Shown one piece after another: positions 46,161-54,334 of a stretch of DNA of 64,000 nt; position 1 is the first letter of the stretch, and the number at the start of each line of letters is the position of its first letter. A program made the translations under genes and the position numbers. Source of the stretch: Bacteroidota bacterium (lineage in GTDB: Bacteria > Bacteroidota > Bacteroidia > Bacteroidales > Prolixibacteraceae); assembly GCA_023251455.1 (NCBI GenBank), contig JAHEYT010000029.1, positions 79,231 to 143,230 on the forward strand, in the 5' to 3' direction. The notes beneath the pieces were generated by a model. The model was not told the DNA's origin. It ran no database searches and saw only the letters and a program-made list of their open reading frames with translations.

Positions 46161-48488
46161 ATGAAAAAACTAACCAAATTTTGTGAATTGGGTCTGATTG
46201 CATCGTTGCTTTTAGGCTACGGATGTAGTCCAAAATGGACTGAAGCCGATAAAGGAACATTCAAACTTATCAGCAACGAAGGTGGCCAAACCTTGGGCTA
46301 TTCAGCAACTTCAGGAGTTCAAATTCTAACGGTCGACCGGTTGGCATTCAAAGACCTGAATAAAAACGGGAAACTCGATCCTTACGAAGACTGGCGTTTG
46401 CCGGTTGAGGAACGGGCTAAAAATCTGGCTTCATTGATGTCGGTTGAGCAGATTGCCGGATTAATGCTTTACAGTGCTCACCAGGCTATTCCATCTGCCG
46501 CAGGTGGTCCGTTTGGTGCCAGTACTTACAATTCAAAACCTTTTAAGGAAAGCGGAGCTCAGTCGAGCGATTTGACTGACCAGCAAAAGAAATTTTTAAC
46601 CGACGACAACCTACGTCATGTGTTGGTTACCACACTTGAAAGTCCGGTTGTAGCTGCACAATGGAATAACAACGCACAGGTGTTGGTCGAAGGAATCGGT
46701 CTTGGGATTCCGGCCAACAACAGTTCCGATCCACGACACGGAACCGATTCAAATGCAGAATATAACCTGGGCGCAGGAGGTAAAATTTCGATGTGGCCGG
46801 CCACAGTTGGTATTGCGGCCTCATTCGATCCACAACTGATGAAACAGTTTGGCGAAATCGCCTCGAAAGAATATCGTGCATTGGGAATTGCCACAGCACT
46901 TTCACCACAAATTGATTTGGGCACCGAACCTCGCTGGAGCCGTTTTGAAGGTACCATGGGCGAAGACCCTGGTTTGGCTACAGACATGGCCCGTGCCTAT
47001 GTCGATGGATTCCAGACTTCAGCCGGTGCCGATGAAATTTCGGGCGGATGGGGTTATAAAAGTGTAAATGCGATGGTAAAACACTGGCCGGGTGGCGGTC
47101 CTGAAGAAGGAGGCCGCGATGCGCATTTTGGCTATGGCGCTTATGCCGTATATCCCGGTAATAACATAAAGGATCACTTGAAACCCTTTACTGAAGGCGC
47201 GTTCAAGCTGGAAGGAAAAACCGGCATGGCTGCAGCAGTGATGCCTTATTATACCATTTCATACAATCAGGATACCGTGAATAACGAAAATGTGGGTAAC
47301 AGCTACAACAAATACCTGATTACAGATTTGTTACGTGGTAAATATGGTTACGACGGCGTGGTTTGCACCGATTGGATGATCACCAAAAATGCCCAAAACG
47401 TTTTTTTATTCCAGGGCAAATGCTGGGGAGTTGAAAAAATGACCGAAGCTGAGCGTCATTACAAAGCGATTGAAGCCGGAGTTGACCAGTTTGGCGGAAA
47501 CAATGAAATGGGTCCGGTGATTGAAGCTTATCAAATGGGTATTAAAGACCACGGCGAAGAATACATGCGTAAACGTTTCGAGCAATCGGCCGTGCGCTTG
47601 CTGCGTAATATTTTCAGAGTAGGCTTATTCGAAAATCCGTACCTCGATGTGGCCGAAACCGAGAAAATTGTTGGTAATCCGGAGTATATGAAAGCCGGAT
47701 ACGAAGCACAGTTGCGTTCAGTGGTCATGCTTAAAAATCACGAAAAATCACTTCCTGTAAAGAAACAGGTTAAAGTATATATTCCGAAGAAATTTGTTCC
47801 CGGTGGAAGAGACTGGTTTGGAAACATAACACCGCCAAGTACCCGAGACGCGGTGAATCCGCAGTTGGCCGGTAAATATTTCCAGTTGGTGGAAAAACCG
47901 GAAGAAGCCGATTTTGCTTTGGTTTGCATCGACAGTCCGAAAGGCGGAGTTGGTTATTCGGAAGACGACCTGAAGAAAAACGGCAACGGATATGTGCCGA
48001 TTATTTTGCAGTACGGTCCATATAAAGCTGAATATGCACGCGAAACTAGTCTGGCCGGCGGTAGCCCATTCGAAACATTTACCAACCGTACCTACAAAGG
48101 TAAAACCAATGTGGCGTCGAATATTCAGGATATGAAAGCGGTGAACGAAACCAAAGCAAAAATGGGTAAAAAGCCCGTTGTTGTGGTGGTCAGGGTTTCA
48201 AATCCAATGATTTTCGCGGAACTTGAAAAGAGTGCCGATGCCATCCTGATTCATTTGGGTGTTCAGGATCAGGCCATCATGGAGATTCTTACAGGAGGTT
48301 CTGAACCTTCGGCATTGTTGCCATTTCAAATGCCTGCCGATATGAAAACGGTTGAAGAGCAAAACGAAGATGTTCCGCGCGACATGAAATGTTATGTGGA
48401 TGCCGATGGAAATACATACGATTTTGCGTTCGGGCTGAACTGGCAGGGTGTTATCAGCGATGCAAGGGTTGCCAAATACAAAAAATAA
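46161..48488 (+). CDS. GH3 family glycosidase lipoprotein
   Basis: This 775-residue protein has a lipobox LGYGC (Cys22), so it is probably membrane-anchored, unlike the other two GH3 enzymes. It carries an acidic DLNKNGKLDPYEDWR segment near residues 66-80 that looks like a calcium-binding loop and is typical of one GH3 subgroup. The barrel includes NNSSDPRHGTDSN, EPRWSRFEGTMGEDP, MVKHWPGGGPEEGGRD and the nucleophile Asp404 in VCTDWMIT. The C-terminal fibronectin-III-like domain of its neighbours is not evident, and the EGxDR acid/base loop is replaced by a different sequence. Its specificity probably differs from the other two. Confidence 0.92.
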   Translation: MKKLTKFCELGLIASLLLGYGCSPKWTEADKGTFKLISNEGGQTLGYSATSGVQILTVDRLAFKDLNKNGKLDPYEDWRLPVEERAKNLASLMSVEQIAGLMLYSAHQAIPSAAGGPFGASTYNSKPFKESGAQSSDLTDQQKKFLTDDNLRHVLVTTLESPVVAAQWNNNAQVLVEGIGLGIPANNSSDPRHGTDSNAEYNLGAGGKISMWPATVGIAASFDPQLMKQFGEIASKEYRALGIATALSPQIDLGTEPRWSRFEGTMGEDPGLATDMARAYVDGFQTSAGADEISGGWGYKSVNAMVKHWPGGGPEEGGRDAHFGYGAYAVYPGNNIKDHLKPFTEGAFKLEGKTGMAAAVMPYYTISYNQDTVNNENVGNSYNKYLITDLLRGKYGYDGVVCTDWMITKNAQNVFLFQGKCWGVEKMTEAERHYKAIEAGVDQFGGNNEMGPVIEAYQMGIKDHGEEYMRKRFEQSAVRLLRNIFRVGLFENPYLDVAETEKIVGNPEYMKAGYEAQLRSVVMLKNHEKSLPVKKQVKVYIPKKFVPGGRDWFGNITPPSTRDAVNPQLAGKYFQLVEKPEEADFALVCIDSPKGGVGYSEDDLKKNGNGYVPIILQYGPYKAEYARETSLAGGSPFETFTNRTYKGKTNVASNIQDMKAVNETKAKMGKKPVVVVVRVSNPMIFAELEKSADAILIHLGVQDQAIMEILTGGSEPSALLPFQMPADMKTVEEQNEDVPRDMKCYVDADGNTYDFAFGLNWQGVISDARVAKYKK

Positions 48489-48551
48489 TGCCTGCTTTTA
48501 ATGGGTATCTAAGTAAACAGAAGTTTAGTTTTTTTTATAGTCATAGTCAAA

Positions 48552-48589
48552 AATTCCTGCCCTTAGTTTTTCGAAACGGGGCAGGAATT
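48552..48589. terminator. Hairpin after the third GH3 gene
   Basis: AATTCCTGCCC (48552-48562) and GGGCAGGAATT (48579-48589) pair perfectly. The T-run lies on the minus-strand side, so on the plus strand this is an imperfect terminator. It ends the hydrolase island. Confidence 0.55.
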
Positions 48590-48712
48590 AAAATTCCCTC
48601 AGAAATAATTGCCTAATGGTTTACATCAGGAAATCAGTCCGGATTTAAATAATTGGAGCTTGATAAGTGATACGGGTTTGAAGCCTGATGGGGATATTTA
48701 TGTGTTTCATTT

Positions 48713-49345
48713 ATGAAGAATATAATTGTTAATTGCTTGATATTGTTGGGAATAATTTGTTCGGAAAGATCAATCGGCCAATCGCTTTCGGCCGAAGTGA
48801 CAGGTATGGAATCATTCTGGGCGTTTAGTGGTTCGTTTAATACGAAACTTAGCAAAACCAGTAAGCTGAGTTTTTCGAATACCAGCCGGATTAGCGCCAA
48901 TTATCCTGTGGATAAGGAAATGCGCATGTTGATGATTACCAATTTTGGTTATGCCATAAACTCAAGGCTAAAATCAACTCTTGGCGGGATGTACACCAAC
49001 AGTGCAGGTATAAAACCATCAATTGGGTTACAATATATGCTGGCCCGGAAACATTTTCTTTGGATGGTGTTTCCCAACTTAAATATTAGCCGGAAATCAG
49101 ATTTAATGACCATTTCCATGGTTCAGTATCTCCGGAATATTTCAGAAAAAATGAAGTTTGTTTTGCGTATGCAATCGCTGAGCATTCTGAATGCTGAAGG
49201 TCATGTGTTCAGTACCATGCGTTTCCGGAGTGGTTTTGTCCGTGGAAAATATCAGTTTGGCGCTGCTTCCGACCTTAATTTTTTTGATCGCGATTTTGCT
49301 TTAGCCAAAAGCTTCGGCCTGTTTCTTCAATACCAACTGTTCTGA
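48713..49345 (+). CDS. Probable small outer-membrane beta-barrel protein
   Basis: This 210-residue protein has a signal peptide (cleavage after SIGQ, about 22). The mature part alternates short beta strands with turns (FWAFSGSFNTKL, LSFSNTSRISANY, MRFRSGFVRGKYQFGAA) and ends in an aromatic residue (LFLQYQLF), typical of outer-membrane barrels. I cannot name a family. It lies 33 bp before the DUF5916-type gene, so the two are probably co-transcribed and may act in the same envelope process. Confidence 0.6.
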   Translation: MKNIIVNCLILLGIICSERSIGQSLSAEVTGMESFWAFSGSFNTKLSKTSKLSFSNTSRISANYPVDKEMRMLMITNFGYAINSRLKSTLGGMYTNSAGIKPSIGLQYMLARKHFLWMVFPNLNISRKSDLMTISMVQYLRNISEKMKFVLRMQSLSILNAEGHVFSTMRFRSGFVRGKYQFGAASDLNFFDRDFALAKSFGLFLQYQLF

Positions 49346-49378
49346 TTTTAAAATTTAAACTACCTAAATAAAAGATTG

Positions 49379-51610
49379 ATGTTTTTAAAAAGAATGTATT
49401 TCGTATTGGCTTTTGGTTTGGCTTTGCAGCCTATACGGGCCGCTGAAACTGATATTCTGCCTATTGTCAAAATATCGGAATTGGTTGAATTTAATGGTAC
49501 GACAGCTCCAAATATCTGGATTTTGTCGACCCCGGTTAACTTGCAAACGCATGCCCCAAATTTTGGGAAATCGCCCAGCGAACTAACAGAAGTCCGGATG
49601 GGTTACGACGATAAATATTTGTGGGTTTTTGCCCGGCTTCATTATACCGATCACTCCAAAATTGTTTCAACCAGCAAGAAGCGCGACGAAGAATCCAGAA
49701 ATTCGGATTCGTTCGGAATTATTCTGGATACCTATGATGATAATGAAAGTGGATTGGCCTTTTTTACCACACCTTCAGGTCAACGTATCGACTATGCGAT
49801 TTCGAACGATGCCAATTTTAGGCCTTCTCCAACTGGAAATACAGCGCTCAATTACAGTTGGAACACCTTCTGGGATGTGAAAACGGCAGCTATAGCCGAT
49901 GGTTGGTCGGTTGAAATGCGTATTCCGTTTTCAAGCCTTCGCTTTCAGGAAAAAGAAGGGAAAGTAAAAATGGGGCTTATCCTGAACAGGAGCATTAGCC
50001 ATTGTAACGAATTAGATACTTATCCGGAGATAGACCCTAAATATGGCCTTTTCGCAGCAGTGAAACCTTCATTGGCACAGACCATTGAAATGGACGGACT
50101 AAAACCTGCCAAACCAATTTATATTACACCTTACGTCCTGACTGGAATTCAGCAGAATCAGGTGCTTAACGAAGCAGGAACAAAGTATAATCAGGATAAC
50201 AAACCGCAATTAACTGGTGGCCTCGATGTAAAATATAGCTTAAACAGTAACCTGACACTCGATTTAACTGCCAACACCGATTTTGCCCAGGTTGAGGCCG
50301 ATGATGAATATGTAAATCTTACGCGATATTCGATGTATCTTCCTGAAAAACGAATGTTTTTTCAGGAACGGTCGAGTATTTTTGGATTCAACATGGGCCA
50401 ATCGCAGGAGCTTTTTTACAGTCGCCGCATTGGACTGAATAACGGACAGCCGGTTCGGATTTTTGGAGGTGCAAGGTTGACCGGACGAATGGGAAAATGG
50501 GATTTGGGACTGCTCGACATGCAAACTGAAAAATACGACGAAACACCCTCCGAGAATTTTGGAGTGTTAAGGGCGCGTCGTCAGGTTTTTAACCCAAATT
50601 CGTATGTGGGCGGAATGCTCACTACCCGAATTGGGGCGAACGGTACGAGTAGCATGTCGTATGGCACCGATGGTGTTTTCAGGCTATTTGGCGACGACTA
50701 CCTTGAAACGCGTTTTGCACAAACAACCAATGCTGATGGTAAAGTTCAGGCAGATGCCAAGGAAAATTCTTTTGCGTACCTGAGATGGGAACGAAGGAAT
50801 GAAGAAGGCTTTGCGTATAACCTTACCTACTCATACTCCGGATTGGATTTTAATCCCAGTACCGGATTTATGTCGAAACTCGGAATTGCCGGTGTCGACC
50901 TGAGAACACAATATGGATGGCTTCCTGGAGAAAAATCTAAACTGCAAAGTTTTAAGCTGACGATGGGGTATACCAACATGCACCGGTTGATCGACAGCGG
51001 ATTGGAAAATTTGTGGTTAAGCGGAGGTTTTTCTTTAATGACCAAAACCGGCTGGAATGTAATGACTTCGGTGTTTCACATGAAAGAAGGTATTCGTAAT
51101 GAATTTAAGCTGTCGGCGAATGCAGTTGTTCCGGCAGGCGAATACACTTATCAAAATCTATTTTCGATAATTTCGACTCCTTTTACAAAACCTGCCGTAC
51201 TTGAATTAACAATTATGGGAGGTGAATTTTACGATGGAACAAGGGCTTCGGTAACTGCCGAACCAACCTTAAATTTATCTTCCAGTTTTCAACTTGGAGG
51301 TTCATACAGTTTTAACCAGGTGAAGTTCGGCTCGCGAAACCAGGTTTTTACCAGTCATTTAGCCAAACTGAAGTTTTTGTACATGTACAATACCAAGCTG
51401 TCAATCAGTTCATTCGTTCAGTACAATAACGTTAATAGCATTCTCATTGGTAACTTACGGCTGAGGTATAATCCACGCGAAGGAAACGATTTCTATCTGG
51501 TATATAACGAAATCAGGCCAAGTTCAAATTACTCGTTTGGGAATGCGTCATCTGTTTCGTTCCTGAACCGGATGATTTTGCTGAAATATGTACATACTTT
51601 TAAAATTTAG
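49379..51610 (+). CDS. CBM9-like/DUF5916 outer-membrane protein
   Basis: This 743-residue protein has a signal peptide (cleavage near IRAAE, about 21), an N-terminal CBM9-like beta-sandwich (about 30-200, ELTEVRMGYDDKYLWVFARL, DSFGIILDTYDDNESG, WSVEMRIPFSSLRF) and a long C-terminal beta-barrel region of the DUF5916 type (about 230-743, YMYNTKLSISSFVQYNN, VHTFKI). Such proteins are common in Bacteroidota but their role is undefined; ligand binding plus an outer-membrane barrel suggests uptake or sensing of a saccharide. The ATG at 49379 is used; a TTG one codon earlier is less likely. Confidence 0.85.
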   Translation: MFLKRMYFVLAFGLALQPIRAAETDILPIVKISELVEFNGTTAPNIWILSTPVNLQTHAPNFGKSPSELTEVRMGYDDKYLWVFARLHYTDHSKIVSTSKKRDEESRNSDSFGIILDTYDDNESGLAFFTTPSGQRIDYAISNDANFRPSPTGNTALNYSWNTFWDVKTAAIADGWSVEMRIPFSSLRFQEKEGKVKMGLILNRSISHCNELDTYPEIDPKYGLFAAVKPSLAQTIEMDGLKPAKPIYITPYVLTGIQQNQVLNEAGTKYNQDNKPQLTGGLDVKYSLNSNLTLDLTANTDFAQVEADDEYVNLTRYSMYLPEKRMFFQERSSIFGFNMGQSQELFYSRRIGLNNGQPVRIFGGARLTGRMGKWDLGLLDMQTEKYDETPSENFGVLRARRQVFNPNSYVGGMLTTRIGANGTSSMSYGTDGVFRLFGDDYLETRFAQTTNADGKVQADAKENSFAYLRWERRNEEGFAYNLTYSYSGLDFNPSTGFMSKLGIAGVDLRTQYGWLPGEKSKLQSFKLTMGYTNMHRLIDSGLENLWLSGGFSLMTKTGWNVMTSVFHMKEGIRNEFKLSANAVVPAGEYTYQNLFSIISTPFTKPAVLELTIMGGEFYDGTRASVTAEPTLNLSSSFQLGGSYSFNQVKFGSRNQVFTSHLAKLKFLYMYNTKLSISSFVQYNNVNSILIGNLRLRYNPREGNDFYLVYNEIRPSSNYSFGNASSVSFLNRMILLKYVHTFKI

Positions 51611-51678
51611 GTTGCCAGTTATTTTATCGTCAATTTTCATAGTTTTGTTATACGATAAACCTATAAACTAAATTTACC

Positions 51679-52521
51679 ATGATGAAACGATTCGTTTTTA
51701 TGCTGTCCTTTCTGGTGATGACAGGCACAGCAGTTATAGCTCAGGAACAAGAGCGTCCGGGGCCAAAACCTGCGGCAGAAACAGGTGAAAAATTCCGTGT
51801 TGGGATGGCTGGTTATTCATTTGTCAAGCTAAATGATTTGGACAAATCTCTCTCGATCATGCAACGTGCCGATGTTCATTATCTTTGTATCAAAGATTTC
51901 CATTTGCCTTTCAAAAGCACAACTACTGAAATTGCTGCTTTTCATGCCAAACTGAAAGAAAAAGGAGTGACCGGTTATGCAGTTGGGCCAATTTACATGA
52001 AAACTGAAGCTGAAATCGACACAGCCTTTGCTTATGCAAAAAGGGTAGGAGTGAAACTGATTGTTGGTGTTCCAAATTACGAACTGTTGCCTTATGTCGA
52101 TAAAAAAGTAAAGGAATACGACTTCAAATATGCGATCCATCTTCATGGTCCGGACATTAAAATTTATCCTGATGCCGAAGATGTTTGGAACCATGTAAAA
52201 GATCTTGATCCTCGTATTGGAATGTGTCTCGATATTGGTCATGACACTCGAAATGGGAAAGATCCGGTTGCCGATCTGCAAAAGTATATAAGCCGTGTTT
52301 TTGATGTTCACATCAAAGATGTTACTGGGAATACAAAGCTTGGATATTCTATCGAAATTGGTCGTGGAGTAATCGACTTTCCCGCGTTTGTTAAAATGCT
52401 CAGAACTGTTGGGTACACTGGTGTTTGCAGTCTGGAATACGAAAGGGATATGGCTCAGCCGGATATGGGAATTGCTGAGTCAATTGGTTATTTCAGGGCA
52501 GTAATTGCCACTACAAAATAG
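51679..52521 (+). CDS. Exported xylose-isomerase-like TIM barrel
   Basis: This 280-residue protein has a signal peptide (cleavage after AVIAQ, about 21) and a barrel of the sugar-phosphate isomerase/epimerase superfamily. Likely metal-site segments are GVPNYELLPY, AIHLHGPDI, MCLDIGHDTR, VFDVHIKDV and CSLEYERD. It is more diverged from the pair at 19966 and 21227 than these are from each other and is smaller. It follows the CBM9-like gene by 68 bp. Being exported, it probably acts on a periplasmic sugar derivative. The reaction is unknown. Confidence 0.87.
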   Translation: MMKRFVFMLSFLVMTGTAVIAQEQERPGPKPAAETGEKFRVGMAGYSFVKLNDLDKSLSIMQRADVHYLCIKDFHLPFKSTTTEIAAFHAKLKEKGVTGYAVGPIYMKTEAEIDTAFAYAKRVGVKLIVGVPNYELLPYVDKKVKEYDFKYAIHLHGPDIKIYPDAEDVWNHVKDLDPRIGMCLDIGHDTRNGKDPVADLQKYISRVFDVHIKDVTGNTKLGYSIEIGRGVIDFPAFVKMLRTVGYTGVCSLEYERDMAQPDMGIAESIGYFRAVIATTK

Positions 52522-52586
52522 ATTTATAAATTTTTCGCCGGAACATCCCGCTTATTGCCTTTGTATTTTGGATTTTAGCTGTGGTC

Positions 52587-52742
52587 ATGAACTGTAAAAA
52601 AGAATGTCCAATTTATACTATTCTCGCAGCAGTTGTGCTTCTGCTCATCTATTCAATTCCTCATAGCATGTTCGGTTCGCAGCTCGATTATAACACCGGG
52701 ACAGTTACCCAGGGAATGATCATGAATGTTTTCTTTTTTTAG
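52587..52742 (+). CDS. Small single-span membrane protein of 51 residues
   Basis: ATG at 52587 to TAG at 52742 encodes a short protein with two N-terminal Cys (MNCKKECP), one hydrophobic helix (about 9-25, IYTILAAVVLLLIYSIP) and a polar tail (GSQLDYNTGTVTQGMIMN) ending in FFF. A good terminator follows 18 nt after the stop, which supports expression. No family is recognised. It could also be the front part of a longer gene broken at the T-run. Confidence 0.5.
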   Translation: MNCKKECPIYTILAAVVLLLIYSIPHSMFGSQLDYNTGTVTQGMIMNVFFF

Positions 52743-52760
52743 ATAGGAATTGCGTATCGG

Positions 52761-52805
52761 AAGGTCGGAAGGTTTAGTAAAACTTTCCGACCTTTTCGTT
52801 TTGAT
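52761..52805 (+). terminator. Intrinsic terminator after the small membrane protein
   Basis: A 15-bp stem (52761-52775 with 52780-52794, one G-U pair) has an AGTA loop and is followed by TTCGTTTTG. The rest of 52806-53251 shows no gene I can support. Confidence 0.75.
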
Positions 52806-53251
52806 CTGTTTCGTAACGCAAATTCTGATATTCTTTTCTGACCATATATGCACTTGCCAAAAAATTGTGCGTTTGTCAGGACTATGCCTTAATTCCAACT
52901 GATTCCATATACGATTTTTATCGATTTGCTAGCGAAATGCAAGTAAATAGGGATGAATAGCACTTATCAATGGCTAAACAGCCTCAGTTGTCTATTTGGT
53001 TTTGTTAACTTGTTTACAGTGGTTGTTGGCAGTTTCTAATTCAGTAAATCCATTCAATTCACTATTTTTAATTGACTTATCATGGCAGTTGGATGTTAAA
53101 ACGATGTTTAGGAACAATTGATGGGGAATTAACCGTAATTGTCAAAAAATGTCTCAGATATCCTGTTTGTTTTTATCTTGAAAACCATGAGGTTATGTCG
53201 AGTTTTGAAGTTGATTATGTATAAGTGACCATCGAAATCTATCTCTGAATC

Positions 53252-54334
53252 ATGCTGATAAATTCATTATATCAATTCTTTAACAAACGTCCAGTTGTGC
53301 ATTTGATGTTTTGGACACTTTTTGTATTGATTGGGTCTTTCATTTTCAGTTATCAGCAAAATTTTCCGTACTTCTTTTTCCTGATCAACTTTCTGGTTCA
53401 TTTGCCCATCTTTATTCTTTTCACCTATGGTGTAGTTTATTTTCTGGTTCCGACTTTTTTACTCAATCGCCGGTACTGGCAATTTTTTCTCTCGCTGCTT
53501 TTTTCAGTTGTTGTAGTAGCATTTTTGAGGATACTTATTGGGAGATACATTTATTACGCCTTGTTTATTCCTAAAATTCTTCATCCAAGCGAATGGTTTA
53601 GTGCAGATATTTTTCTGTTGAATTTGATTTGGGTTTTAGCACCGGCAATTTTGTTTTCGATGTTTAAATATTACAAGAACTGGGTTAACAGTCAGGCGCT
53701 TGCCAATGAAAGTGAGCGCAAACATTTGGCGGCGGAACTTCAGCTGCTCAAAGCACAATTAAATCCTCATTTTTTGTTTAATACCTTTAATAACCTTTAT
53801 GTACTGGCACTCCAGAAAAGTGACAAAACGCCGATGGTCATTTCAAAAATGTCAGATCTTTTTTATTACATTATTTACGAGTGTAATGCTGTTGAAGTGC
53901 CTGTTTCAAAAGAAATTAAACTGATTGAAGATTACATTCTGCTTGAAGAATTGCGCTATTCCAATCGTTTGTCGGTCATTTTTGAAAAAGATATTGATTC
54001 GGTTGATTACCGCATTCCACCTATGTTACTTTATTCATTTGTTGAAAATTGTTTCAAACATGGAAGCAGTCCCGATCCGACAAGACCGTGGATCAAGCTG
54101 TTAGTAAGGATAAGAAAAAATTATTTGGAATTTGAAGCTTCAAACAGTATTCCTCCGTCCAATTGTCAAAACGACCAAATTATAGAAGGTATTGGAATCT
54201 CAAACATCAAAAGAAGGCTTGAATTGATCTACCCGAAGAAACACCAATTAATCATCCGAAAAGAGAACTGTAAGTTTTTTGTCAGGCTGGTTATTCAAAA
54301 AAAGAGCACCGAAATAACAGATGTCAATGCGTAA
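53252..54334 (+). CDS. LytS-type sensor histidine kinase
   Basis: This 360-residue kinase has four likely membrane helices in the first 150 residues (for example VHLMFWTLFVLIGSFIF, FFFLINFLVHLPIFILF, FFLSLLFSVVVVAFL), a short coiled coil, then the His_kinase domain with QLNPHFLFNTFNNLY (His173 phosphorylated) and an ATP-binding part (PPMLLYSFVENCFKHGS). It lacks a recognisable extracytoplasmic sensor domain, so the stimulus may come through the membrane part or a partner. The downstream lipoprotein gene overlaps it by 14 bp and the LytTR regulator gene follows, forming a likely three-gene signalling operon. Confidence 0.93.
   Translation: MLINSLYQFFNKRPVVHLMFWTLFVLIGSFIFSYQQNFPYFFFLINFLVHLPIFILFTYGVVYFLVPTFLLNRRYWQFFLSLLFSVVVVAFLRILIGRYIYYALFIPKILHPSEWFSADIFLLNLIWVLAPAILFSMFKYYKNWVNSQALANESERKHLAAELQLLKAQLNPHFLFNTFNNLYVLALQKSDKTPMVISKMSDLFYYIIYECNAVEVPVSKEIKLIEDYILLEELRYSNRLSVIFEKDIDSVDYRIPPMLLYSFVENCFKHGSSPDPTRPWIKLLVRIRKNYLEFEASNSIPPSNCQNDQIIEGIGISNIKRRLELIYPKKHQLIIRKENCKFFVRLVIQKKSTEITDVNA

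Noticed and set aside
49376..49378. TTG start for the CBM9-like gene
   Set aside because: The adjacent ATG at 49379 is sufficient and preferred. The same reasoning applies to TTG starts at 56170 and 59473.
52653..52898. 81-codon minus-strand frame near the small membrane protein
   Set aside because: It runs antisense through the membrane-protein gene and its terminator and shows no domain.
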